A stretch of DNA of 60,336 nucleotides from Luteitalea sp. (GTDB lineage Bacteria; Acidobacteriota; Vicinamibacteria; Vicinamibacterales; Vicinamibacteraceae). The translations under genes and the position numbers were made by a program. The notes under the pieces were generated by a model. The model was not told the DNA's origin. It searched no databases and worked only from the letters and a program-made list of their open reading frames with translations. This document shows, in pieces, positions 43,051-52,183 of this stretch. Within the stretch, counting starts at the first letter, position 1. Each line of letters begins with the position of its first letter. Location of the stretch: positions 1-60,336 of the forward strand of contig WHTT01000038.1 of NCBI GenBank assembly GCA_009377605.1, read 5' to 3'.

Positions 43051-46000
43051 GTGACTCCCGAGGTCCGTTCGTTCGTGCGTGTGTTCGTCGTCTGGCTTGC
43101 CGCGCTCGCTCCCGCCACCCTCTACGCCCAGGGCTTGACCGGGCAGATCTCCGGAACCGTGATGGACTCGTCTGGCAGCGTGTTACCAGGCGCAACGGTG
43201 ACCGTCCGGAACACCGGGACCGAGGCCACACGCAGCGTGGCCTCGGATTCGACGGGTGGGTTCGTCATCACCGAGCTGCTGGCGGGCACCTACGACGTGA
43301 CCGTCGCGCTGGACGGGTTCAAGGCCCACACGCGCACCGGCGTCGCGCTGTCGGCCAACGAGCGTGTCGCGCTGAGGCAGATCGTGCTCGAGGTCGGCGA
43401 CGTGACCGAGACCGTGTCGGTGACCGCCGATGTCGCCCGCGTCCAAACGAGGAGCGCGGAGCGCTCTGGGCTCGTCACGGAGGAGCAGCTCGAGAACATC
43501 GCGCTCAAAGGGCGCGACTACATGGGCATGCTACGTCTGCTGCCGGGCGTGGTGGACACGAACGCCAGGGAAGCGCCGGGCTGGAACAATCTCACCGGGC
43601 TGAGCGTCAACGGCGGCCGCACCAACACCATCAACCTCACCTACGACGGCGTCACCAATCTCGATACCGGGTCGAACACTGGGCCCTTCCTGGCGCCCGG
43701 GCTCGACTCGATTGCCGAGATCACGGTGCTCACCTCCAACTATCAAGCGGAGTACGGCCGCAGCTCCGGCGGCACCATCAACGTCGTGACGAAGAGTGGC
43801 ACGCAGGAGCTCCACGGCGGCGGCTTCTATTCGAAGCGGCACGAGAAGCTGAACGCCAACGAGTGGGAGAACAACAAGTTTGGCGAGCCGAAGCCGCCGT
43901 ACCGATTCGACTACGTCGGCTACCACCTCGGCGGGCCGGTCCTGCTGCCGAGCTTCAATCGCCAGCGCAACAAGCTGTTCTTCTTCTGGAGCCAGGAGTT
44001 CCTGCCCAGGACGAACCCCGGCAACTTGGAGCGCCGGACGATGCCGACCGAGCTGGAGCGGCGGGGGGACTTCTCACGGTCGTTCGACACGAATGGGAAT
44101 CGGCTCGTCATTAACGATCCGTTGACCGGGCAGCCGTTCCCCGGAAACGTCATTCCGTCCGATCGCATTGATCCCAACGGCCAGGCGTTGCTGACCCTCT
44201 TTCCGTTGCCGAACGCAAGCGATCCGGCGAGGCAGTTCAACTACACGTTCCAGAGCTCGTTCGACCAGCCGCGCAACGACCAGGTGCTGCGCGTCGACTG
44301 GAACGTGGCGCCGCAGACGACCTTCTACTCGCGGCTGAATTTCGGCTACGAGGCGTTCAAGGGCGGATGGGGCTTCGTCTTGAACAACGCCAACTGGCCG
44401 CAGCTCCCGATTGCGTACGAGATTCACAGCTACGGGGTCGTCAACACGCTCCTGCACACGTTCGACCCGACGACCGTCCTCGAGGTCACCGTGGGCCTGA
44501 ACCACGGGAAGCAAACGGTGGAACCGCTGACGCAGGCGGACCTCGACCGCAACGATCGACTGAACGTTGGTCTTGCCGGCCTCCCCCAGTTCTTCCCGGA
44601 GGCCAATCCGCAGCGGATCGTGCCGAACGCCAGCTTTGGCGCGTCCGGCCTCGCGCTCGCGAACCTCCCGCAGCTCGGTGTCGAGAGGCGCTATCCGTTC
44701 TTTGGTGAGAACGATATCTGGAACACGTCGGCCAACCTCACCAAGATCCTGGGCGCGCACAACCTCAAGGCCGGCATCTTCTACGAGTACACGACGCGTC
44801 CGGCGGCTCGCGGCAGCCAGTTCAACGGCGCCTTCAATTTCTCACGTGACACCAATAATCCACTCGATGCCAACCATCCGTTTGCGAACGCGCTGCTCGG
44901 GTCGGTGCAGAGCTATTCCGAGGCGACCAGCCACCCGGACGCGGACGCGCAGTTCATGAACCTCGAGTGGTTCGTCCAGGACAACTGGCGCGTGTGGCGT
45001 CACCTGACGATCGACGCGGGCGTGCGCTTCTACTACATCGGACCGACCCGCAGCCGCGGCGATCAGCTCGCCGTGTTCCAGCCGGACGATTTCGACCCTG
45101 CCAACGCGCCGGAGCTCGTGCAGCCGATCATGACGCCTGATGGCCGGCGCGGCCTCGACCCGGTGACTGGCGAGATCCTCCCGGCGGTGAAGATTGGCAC
45201 GTTCGCGTCTGGCTCCGGCGATCCGGCCAACGGCGTGCAGATCTTCGACGAGACGGTGCTGGACGCACCGCCGATTCAAGTCGCGCCGCGCGTGGGATTC
45301 TCGTGGGACGTTACCGGGGACGGCAGGACCGCGGTGCGCGGTGGCTTTGGCGTCTTTCCCGACCGCTTCAACGACGACCTCATCTTGCAACTGGTCGAGC
45401 TGCCGCCGCTGGTGAACACGCCGTCGGTCAATTACACGACCATCGACGAGCTGTTGTCGTCACCGCTCAGCCTGAGTCCGGCCACCGCACGGCATCTCGA
45501 CACCGACTACGAGCCCCAGATGAAGTACAACTGGAGCGTCGGTGTCCAGCGGGATCTCGGCTACCAGTTGGTAGCGGATGTCGCCTATGTGGGGTCGGCC
45601 GGGCGCGACCTGCTGCAGGTCAGAAATCTGAACGCCGTGCCGTACGGCACGCGCTTCCAGGCCTCGAGCATCGACCCCTCGACCGGCGAGTCGCTTCCGC
45701 CGAATTTCCTGCGGCCCTTCCGTGGGTACGGCGACATCCTGTTCCACGAGTTCGCCGGCTTCTCCGACTACCAGGCGCTCCAGGTGCAGTTGAACCGGCG
45801 GTACACGGACGGCTTGCAGTTCGGCGTTTCCTACACGCTGTCCTCCTCCAAGACCACGGCCGGGACCGTGAACCCATTTCTCGATGCCCGTGATCGGAAC
45901 TATGCGGGCATCGGGCGCACGCACAATCTGGCGATTAACTACGCGTACGATCTCCCGAATCTCAGCGAGCGCTGGAACAATGCGCTGGCGCGGGTGCTCT

Positions 46001-46491
46001 TCGACGGCTGGCAGGTGTCCGGTGTCACGACCGCGCTGAGCGGCGCCGCGCTGAATCTGTCGTACGCAATCGAGGGCGCCAGTGACCTCACCGGCGGTGC
46101 GGGCGCCGGAGTCGATACACGCGTCGACCTCACGGGCGACCCCAACCTGCCACGCGGTGAGCGCACACCTGATCGCGCGTTCCGCACCGAAGTGGTACAG
46201 CCCCCCTCGCTCGAGACGAACCGGATCGGCACGGCGAAGACGGATGATCTGATTGGTCCCGGTTATCTCAACTGGGACATGGCCATCAATCGCAATGTTT
46301 CGCTCGGCGGTATGCGGCGTTTGCAGTTCCGCGTCGAGCTATACAACGCGTTCAACAACGTCCAGTTCTCGAGCGTGGACACCGGTGCCGTCTTCGACGA
46401 GGCGGGCAATCAGATCGACGGCCAGTTTGGAGCCTACCTCGCGGCGCGCGACGCGCGGCGGATTCAGCTCACCCTCAGGGTGCAGTTTTAG
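43051..46491 (+). CDS. TonB-dependent receptor, Oar-like (TBDR 4)
   Basis: The protein has 1146 residues. GTG 43051 was chosen because AGGAGGG lies seven bases upstream and it opens a signal peptide (VTPEVRSFVRVFVVWLAALAPATLYAQ); the frame is open to 43000, overlapping the isomerase stop. Carboxypeptidase-regulatory-like domain GQISGTVMDSSGSVLPGATV; plug with NIALKGRDYMGMLRLLPGVV and INVVTKSGTQELHGGGFY; barrel ending FRVELYNAFNNVQF and IQLTLRVQF. The plug motif LKGRDYMGML marks a different receptor type from TBDR 1 and 3. Located between a rhamnose isomerase gene and a sulfatase gene, it likely imports a sulfated rhamnose-containing oligosaccharide. Confidence 0.93.
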   Translation: MTPEVRSFVRVFVVWLAALAPATLYAQGLTGQISGTVMDSSGSVLPGATVTVRNTGTEATRSVASDSTGGFVITELLAGTYDVTVALDGFKAHTRTGVALSANERVALRQIVLEVGDVTETVSVTADVARVQTRSAERSGLVTEEQLENIALKGRDYMGMLRLLPGVVDTNAREAPGWNNLTGLSVNGGRTNTINLTYDGVTNLDTGSNTGPFLAPGLDSIAEITVLTSNYQAEYGRSSGGTINVVTKSGTQELHGGGFYSKRHEKLNANEWENNKFGEPKPPYRFDYVGYHLGGPVLLPSFNRQRNKLFFFWSQEFLPRTNPGNLERRTMPTELERRGDFSRSFDTNGNRLVINDPLTGQPFPGNVIPSDRIDPNGQALLTLFPLPNASDPARQFNYTFQSSFDQPRNDQVLRVDWNVAPQTTFYSRLNFGYEAFKGGWGFVLNNANWPQLPIAYEIHSYGVVNTLLHTFDPTTVLEVTVGLNHGKQTVEPLTQADLDRNDRLNVGLAGLPQFFPEANPQRIVPNASFGASGLALANLPQLGVERRYPFFGENDIWNTSANLTKILGAHNLKAGIFYEYTTRPAARGSQFNGAFNFSRDTNNPLDANHPFANALLGSVQSYSEATSHPDADAQFMNLEWFVQDNWRVWRHLTIDAGVRFYYIGPTRSRGDQLAVFQPDDFDPANAPELVQPIMTPDGRRGLDPVTGEILPAVKIGTFASGSGDPANGVQIFDETVLDAPPIQVAPRVGFSWDVTGDGRTAVRGGFGVFPDRFNDDLILQLVELPPLVNTPSVNYTTIDELLSSPLSLSPATARHLDTDYEPQMKYNWSVGVQRDLGYQLVADVAYVGSAGRDLLQVRNLNAVPYGTRFQASSIDPSTGESLPPNFLRPFRGYGDILFHEFAGFSDYQALQVQLNRRYTDGLQFGVSYTLSSSKTTAGTVNPFLDARDRNYAGIGRTHNLAINYAYDLPNLSERWNNALARVLFDGWQVSGVTTALSGAALNLSYAIEGASDLTGGAGAGVDTRVDLTGDPNLPRGERTPDRAFRTEVVQPPSLETNRIGTAKTDDLIGPGYLNWDMAINRNVSLGGMRRLQFRVELYNAFNNVQFSSVDTGAVFDEAGNQIDGQFGAYLAARDARRIQLTLRVQF

Positions 46492-46506
46492 AGACAATCG
46501 TATTCA

Positions 46507-46565
46507 CCTCGCGCCCGACCTAGTGGGCCTACACCCTTGCTGCTGGGATGAGGTCATGTAGGCCC
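46507..46565 (+). terminator. Hairpin downstream of TBDR 4
   Basis: Arms GGGCCTACA (46525-46533) and TGTAGGCCC (46557-46565) pair around 23 bases. The preceding CGCGCCCGACCTA is also found at 56110-56121, where it forms its own hairpin. It may attenuate read-through into the truncated sulfatase gene. Confidence 0.4.
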
Positions 46566-46627
46566 GAACCTTCAGGACGGCGTCTCAGAAGCGCTGTCAT
46601 CCAAGAACTCGAGGGCCTGATCCCCCT

Positions 46628-47395
46628 ATGATCTTCATGAAGAACCATCGGTCTACTCGTAGGTGGACGACCGCAGCCCAACGGACGCTGGCCGCGTGTG
46701 TCGTCCTGTTCACGGTGTCCCCGGGGCTGCCGGGTCGACTACTCGTCTCACAGAGCCGCGCCACACCAAACTTCGTGATTGTTTTTCTCGACGATTCCGG
46801 ATGGGCGGATTTTCGGCCCTTCGCCAATCCGGGATATCCAACCCCGAATGTCGATCGACTGGCATCGGAGGGCCGTCGATTCAACAATTTCTACGTGCCC
46901 CAGGGCGTCTGCTCGGCGTCGAGAGCCGCCCTGCTCACCGGCTCGTATCCGGGCAAGATTCAGCCGGGGACGACGTCTGAAACAGCCATCTGCTCCATTG
47001 ACATCCTGCCGACCATTGCCCACCTGGCGGGCGCCCAGCCGCCGGACAACGACATCGATGGGCGCAACGTGTGGGATCTCATCGCCGGCAAACCTGGCGC
47101 GCAGAACCCGCATGCCTATTATGCCTTCTCCACCGGGGACCGGTTCGAGGCGGTCATGTCGGGGGATGGGAAATGGAAATTGCATCTTCCTCACGAGTAC
47201 AGGCATGTGATTCGACACGGTGAGGGTGGGTTCCCCGGTGAGCACGAGCAGAGAGCGCAGCAATTGGCCTTGTATGATCTCGGGGCCGATCCCTACGAGC
47301 GCATGAATGTGATCGACGATCATCCTGCGATCGCGCAGACGCTCCAACAGCTCGCCGAACAGCATCGGAAACAGTTCTACGCTGACCGGAAGTGA
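46628..47395 (+). pseudogene. Sulfatase with in-frame internal deletion
   Basis: The 255-codon frame is open, but the protein lacks the middle of a sulfatase. Residues 1-115 give a signal segment, NFVIVFLDDSGWADF with the Asp pair and the motif GVCSASRAALLTGSYPGKI with the formylglycine Cys. At about residue 116 (near 46975) the chain jumps straight to the C-terminal segment ICSIDILPTIAHLAGAQPP and GRNVWDLIAGKPG. About 200-250 residues, including the K-x-H and D-N-G metal/active-site segments, are missing, so a working enzyme is not expected. The rest of the frame is uncorrupted, which suggests a recent deletion, a functional miniature form, or an assembly error. It follows TBDR 4, like the other TBDR-sulfatase modules. 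Confidence 0.75.
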
Positions 47396-47473
47396 AGCCG
47401 CGCCTGGAGCCCCGACGTTCGAGTGTGCGGCTAAAATCGGCCAGAGCGCCAGTGCACGCGAGAACCGGCGGGG

Positions 47474-49771
47474 TCAACGCTGTTGCAGCAGCGTCCGCGC
47501 CGGCGCAAATCCCGAGTCGGCTGCGAGCGCGCGGCGCGCTGCCGCGACCGCCCGGTCGCGATCACCCAACTGCCAGTGGATGGTTGCCGCCGCGTACGGA
47601 TACTCGGGAACGGCCGGGGCACGCCGCTCCGCCTCGGCCAGCGTCTCCAACGCCTCGTCCCGCCGGCTCGTCTGCGCCAAGAGGAGACCGAGATTGTACC
47701 AGCCCCGGTGGAGCGCCGGTTGACGCTCGACTGCCGCGCGCAGCGCCATCTCGGCTTCAGGCAGCCGGTTGGCCTCAGCGTAAGCAAGACCGGCGCGCAG
47801 CATCAGTTCCCCGTTGTCAGGCTCGAGCTCCGCCGCGCGAGACCATGCGTCAGCCGCGTCTCCGGCCCGGCCCAGTGCCTGCAATACCCTCCCATGGCTC
47901 TCGTGGATCCCCGCAGAATAGCGATCCCACGTGGCCGCGAGACGCATCTCCGCCTCTGCCTCCTCGAGGCGGCTCGTGTTGGCGAGGAACTGACCGCGTC
48001 GCAACCGGCCGCTCGGCTGATCCAGGAGCAGATCGAGGTAATCGAGAAGCTCCCGTTCGACCGCTGAGCCCGCCGGCAGCGTCGCCGCCTGGGCCCAGGC
48101 CGCGTCGAGCCTCACCAGCCGCGCCGGATCACGCAGCGACGGGCCGAGCGCCGCCGCGGTGGACGACTCGCCGGTCAACACCTGCACCGCCGACGCACGC
48201 ACCAGTGGGTCCGCATCGCGTAGCGCCGCGCGCGCGGCAGATACGACCGCGGGCGCATCCGGGCGGCCGGCGAGCAACTGGAGATACGTCGCGCGCCACG
48301 CCGCGATGTCCTCCGACGCCAGCAACCTCAGCAACGCCTGCTCCGCGGACGCGTCGCCGGCTTGCACCGCCGCCACGGCTCGCGCGCGCGCACGCTGCCG
48401 GGACTCGAGCCTGTCGCCATACCACTTCGTCACGTGCGCGATCGCCCAGTCGACCGATTCGTCGGTATGACAGCGATTGCACGCATTGGGAATGCCCAAC
48501 TCTTTGGTCAGGAGCGGATCCGGCTTGAGCCAGCCGTGATCGTGTCGCGGTGAGCGCACCATATAGCTCGTCGTGGGCATGTGGCACGTGACACATTGGT
48601 TGCCGGTGGAATCGGCCGCATGGTGCGAGTGCGCGGTGGGATCAATCGCCGGGGCCTCGATGCCTGTGTCCGGCATGACTTGCCCGGGCGCGCTGTGACA
48701 CTGCAGACACAACGCGTTGTTCCTGACAGGCAGCATTGGCTTCGTCGTGTGCGGGTCGTGACAGTCCGTGCATGTCACGCCGGCGTGGCGCATCCGGCTC
48801 AGCATCACCGAGGTCCAATTGAACACCTCGTCGCGCTGCTGGCCGTCGGGCCAGAACATCGCGGGATCCACCGGCAGCGTGAGCCGAAAATGGTCGTGAT
48901 AGTTGGCGCCGGGTGGGAGCTCCGCGGTCAACGGCTCGTTGCGCGCATGGCAATAGGCGCAGCGCTCCATGGCGCGCTGAGGATCGCGAATCCACGCCAG
49001 CCTCGACCCGCTCGAGTCCTTGCTCTCGTTCGCCGACCGCCGACCATGCGTGGCGGATACCGGGCCGTGACACTGGATGCACCCCACGCCGTGCTCGACC
49101 CACGTGGAGCGATAGCGATCCGTCGCAGCGTCGTAATGCTTGCGGTAACCCGTCATATGGCAGTGCGCGCACATCGAGTTCCAGTTCATGCCGCGGCCCG
49201 TCCAATGGCCCCACTCACCGGCATGACGACGCTCGTTCCCAAACACGTTGAACCACTCCTGTCGCGCGGGATCCCACGCGAGGTCGACCGCCTGCCAGCG
49301 CCCACCCTCCGCCGGCACCAGCACCTGGCGTGAAGGCTTCCAGCCCAGCACGGCCTCGACCGGATGTGTCGCGCTGCCGGCAGACGGGTCACCCGCGATC
49401 ATCTGCGGGTGCCCCTTCTCGCTGCGTCCGACGCGGAATCGCGAACCGCCGTCCTCCTCCGCCCGCGGCGGATCGAACGCACCCGCCAGATCCGCATCTT
49501 CCACCGGCTGGTTGGCGCGCGCGTGGTCGGTACCTGCCCACGCGGCGACGATGTCCCCGTGACACTCGCGGCAGGAGGCCGAGGTTTGTGCGACCGCCTG
49601 CGACGGCAGAAGCGGCGTCTCAGTCGCCACACGGCGTTCGCGCGTGCATGCCGCCACACCGCTGCCGATGACGACACAGGCGATCCACACCAGGCAGATG
49701 GGGGGTGAACCGGCAAGGTGATTGGCCGAGTGGGCGACGCAGCCCTGACCGCGTACCACCGTATCTCTCAT
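47474..49771 (-). CDS. Octaheme cytochrome c with TPR domain, lipoprotein
   Basis: The 765-residue protein starts at ATG 49771 (or at 49837, which only adds non-signal residues). The N-terminus ICLVWIACVVIGSGVAACTR ends in a lipobox with Cys. Eight CxxCH heme sites follow in the first half: CRECH, CAHCH, CIQCH, CAYCH, CTDCH, CLQCH, CVTCH and CNRCH. The second half (from about residue 450) is helical: HEAT-like repeats (AALRDADPLVRASAVQVL) then tetratricopeptide repeats (WYNLGLLLAQTSRRDEALETL) to the C-terminus. Such cytochrome-TPR proteins occur widely in Acidobacteriota and may mediate extracytoplasmic electron transfer; the partner is unknown. It converges on the truncated sulfatase and is not obviously linked to glycan use. 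Confidence 0.9.
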   Translation of the reverse strand: MRDTVVRGQGCVAHSANHLAGSPPICLVWIACVVIGSGVAACTRERRVATETPLLPSQAVAQTSASCRECHGDIVAAWAGTDHARANQPVEDADLAGAFDPPRAEEDGGSRFRVGRSEKGHPQMIAGDPSAGSATHPVEAVLGWKPSRQVLVPAEGGRWQAVDLAWDPARQEWFNVFGNERRHAGEWGHWTGRGMNWNSMCAHCHMTGYRKHYDAATDRYRSTWVEHGVGCIQCHGPVSATHGRRSANESKDSSGSRLAWIRDPQRAMERCAYCHARNEPLTAELPPGANYHDHFRLTLPVDPAMFWPDGQQRDEVFNWTSVMLSRMRHAGVTCTDCHDPHTTKPMLPVRNNALCLQCHSAPGQVMPDTGIEAPAIDPTAHSHHAADSTGNQCVTCHMPTTSYMVRSPRHDHGWLKPDPLLTKELGIPNACNRCHTDESVDWAIAHVTKWYGDRLESRQRARARAVAAVQAGDASAEQALLRLLASEDIAAWRATYLQLLAGRPDAPAVVSAARAALRDADPLVRASAVQVLTGESSTAAALGPSLRDPARLVRLDAAWAQAATLPAGSAVERELLDYLDLLLDQPSGRLRRGQFLANTSRLEEAEAEMRLAATWDRYSAGIHESHGRVLQALGRAGDAADAWSRAAELEPDNGELMLRAGLAYAEANRLPEAEMALRAAVERQPALHRGWYNLGLLLAQTSRRDEALETLAEAERRAPAVPEYPYAAATIHWQLGDRDRAVAAARRALAADSGFAPARTLLQQR

Positions 49772-49881
49772 ACCGTTCTCAAAGATCTGAATGGGAGCGA
49801 CCCGGCAGACCTCGTGGCCTCCGCTTTCGGGGACCATGACCGCGGACGTTTTGTAAGGAGCCCAATAGAACGACCGGCTGC

Positions 49882-50423
49882 CTACAATGGCGCGGCATTG
49901 TCGTCACTGTAGCGGGAGAGTTTATCAGGCTGTGGCCCAATATAGTGAAACGGCTCAGGGTAGGCGAGACCGAAACGGCTGCCGACGGCCGCATCATCTT
50001 CCAGGACGAAATGCTTGATGTATTGGCGATTCGCTTCTTCGTCACTATCGCCAAGAATGGGGAGTTTTCTTCCCTCTCGCGCTAGACGCACGCGCCAGGC
50101 GGCGCCGCTAGCGCCCGCGGGACCTTGCGTCACGTTGACAAGGTTGACTTCCACGTTCTGATCGATCACCGAACTAATATCAACGACTCGATTGATCAGT
50201 TGAGGCCCGCGCGCGAAGTAGTATTTCTCCCGCACGGCATGAGGGAGAATGCCTGCTTCCCGGTGTTCTGGATAATCCCATCGCCCTCCCGCCATCCAGC
50301 AAGCCGCCTCCACCGCCCTGGCGGTGATGTAGTGATCCGGATTCCCTTCGTAGTGCCCCCACGGGGCGTAACAAATCACCGGATCAACTTTTAGGCGCTT
50401 ACGGAAACGAGATCGGCAAATGT
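49882..50423 (-). pseudogene. PIG-L family deacetylase, 5'-truncated
   Basis: The C-terminal part of a PIG-L (LmbE-like) N-acetylsugar deacetylase is preserved: RFRKRLKVDPVICYAPWGHY, then EGNPDHYITARAVEAACWMA and GGRWDYPEHREAGI. The stretch continues with a beta domain (YYFARGPQLINRVVDISSVI) to a stop at 49882. The N-terminal half with the metal motif AHPDD is gone; similarity ends at about 50423, eleven bases before the stop of the next ORF. The gene has been cut at the edge of that mobile-type segment. Confidence 0.75.
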
Positions 50424-50433
50424 TTGTCAGTTT

Positions 50434-51690
50434 TTAGACGGCGGCGATGCCCAGGTCTTGGAATAGGGTGAACATGGTTTGTCGGATCGTAGCGTAATGG
50501 TTATCGATCGGGCTCCGGTTGTTACATGTGCGAGGCGCCCTGGTGTGCGCGACGCCCGCGAGGATGGGTCGAAGGACGTTCTCGCGGAGAGTGACGAGTG
50601 CGGCGATCGTACGAATCGCGTCGGTCGGGATGCGGTAGCGGTGAGAACGGGCGGGTCTCGTGAGCAGGGTCTTCCCTCGGAGTTTCTTGAGGTCGTACGC
50701 GGCCTGGCGGGCGCCATAGGTCGGCGTCGAGGTCGCCAGCCGCGGACGGACGATCGCCGCGACCTGTGTGACCGTGAAGCCCTCCGGGGCAGCCGCCAAG
50801 GCGAGCACGCTTGTCAGCACCGCGCGCATGCGTGGCGAGTTGAGATCGACGCCGCCGACGCGCGTGTGCCCGACCCGAGAAGGAGTGGGGAGGTGGTCCA
50901 ACGTGTCGTCGCTGACGAACGCGGCATCCATGCCGGAGAGGGTGTCCATGAACCGCTCCAGGATCTGCTGGAGCCGGTTGACGATCAGGGGAAACCGATC
51001 CAGGGCCCGGCCGCAGTGGAGTTCTTTCGTGTTGTGCACAATCGCTTCGAACCGGAGCACGCGTTCGCCTTTGGTATCGGCCTTGAGGGTCACCTTGCCG
51101 ACGTGAATCTTGAAGATGACCAGGTCATACTGAGGTGTCTCGACCACGACTTCGATGCGAGGCGATGTCCCCTTCCGATCCCGATGCGGCCGGGCCTTCA
51201 TCCCGAAGATCGTTTTGAGTCGTTTGACGTTCAGGCGCGTGCGGGTCCGATCGATCACGCCTTGAAAGATCTGCTCCATGTGGCCGCCGCGCTGAAAGAG
51301 GAGATTGCGGCTCATTTCGACCTGGTAGACCGAATACTCGTAGCAGAATCCGCTGTGTTCCTGGTCGGCGCGATCGACCGCAAAGCACAAGCACGTACCG
51401 TAGATCCACGCCTCACAGACTTGGCTCAAGCGCCCTATCGTCCGGGGGTCGGACAAGGTGTCTGCGATGGTCGCGAAGGCTGCGGGCGTGTCGATGGCGG
51501 TGAAACAATTGCCTTCCTTGGTGAACGTCACCTCCTGTTGGCGTCCCTGGCAGGCCACGTACTCATGCCCGTTCAGGATGATCTGCGCTCCGAAGGGGGG
51601 TGCCCGGCCATCTTGATCGTGAGGTGGCCCCACGCGGGATCGATCGAACCGCACGATCCCGTCACCCTGGTTGGAGCGGTCGTCGTACTC
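50434..51690 (-). mobile_element. Conserved mobile-type ORF of unknown mechanism (5'-truncated)
   Basis: The frame reads IVRFDRSRVGPPHDQDGRAP, PFGAQIILNGHEYVACQGR, FTKEGNCFTAI, RLSQVCEAWIYGTCLCFAVD and YSVYQVEMSRNLLFQRGGHM, and ends FTLFQDLGIAAV. I recognise this as a family seen repeatedly, near identically, in actinobacterial, chloroflexal and acidobacterial genomes and annotated as hypothetical. It is not a DDE or HUH transposase by eye, and the C-terminal part (AAYDLKKLRGKTLLTRPARSHRYR) looks like a winged helix. The open frame continues upstream into an UnbV-type relic, so the true N-terminus is missing or fused. A truncated PIG-L gene abuts its 3' end. The repetitive distribution is from memory; the mobility is inferred from the broken neighbours. 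Confidence 0.5.
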
Positions 51691-51779
51691 GTTGTCATCG
51701 GTCTGGCGGCGGCGCTCCCAGTCGGGCGGCGAGTATCGACCCCGCTGCGGTGCTGCGCGAGAGTTGAGCGATGAGGAGC

Positions 51780-52180
51780 GTACAGGCTTTCCGCTGTCTT
51801 CTTTCAGGATCACAAGACTATTTGTCTCGATTTCGTCCCATCCTTCGCACTGTCCAGTCGGCCAACAGACTCTGATCTCGTCCACCGTGGTGGTTTTCCC
51901 AGTCGGACGTGCACACGCGGATCGCTCGAGGCGAGATAGCTTCCGTCGCGGCGCACGCGCTGGACCAAGGGAGGCGAGCCGCGAAGGAGGACTGTCACCA
52001 GGGACCCGAGACCCTCCCGATTGCTCACCCGGCCCTGGGGCCCCACGGAAATCCAGTGGCCTCGTGAGCTCGACCGATTGAGCAGCAGCCTGGCCGGACC
52101 ATTGTTATTGGAAGTCAGGAGATCGACGTCTCCATCGTTATCGATGTCTCCCGTTGGTATTGCAGCTTGGTCCCCTTGTT
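51780..52180 (-). pseudogene. FG-GAP / ASPIC-UnbV protein, C-terminal relic
   Basis: The last FG-GAP repeat (GDIDNDGDVDLLTSNNNGPA) and the ASPIC/UnbV domain (NRSSSRGHWISVGPQGRVSN, then VTVLLRGSPPLVQRVRRDGS) are readable from about 52180. Near 51895 the frame shifts and the domain ends in DEIRVCWPTGQCEGWDEIET and LVILKEDSGKPV. That last piece is in frame with the mobile-type ORF. The 5' end is cut at about 52180, exactly where a TBDR relic ends. Such proteins are exported or surface-bound. Confidence 0.7.
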
Positions 52181-52183
52181 CCC

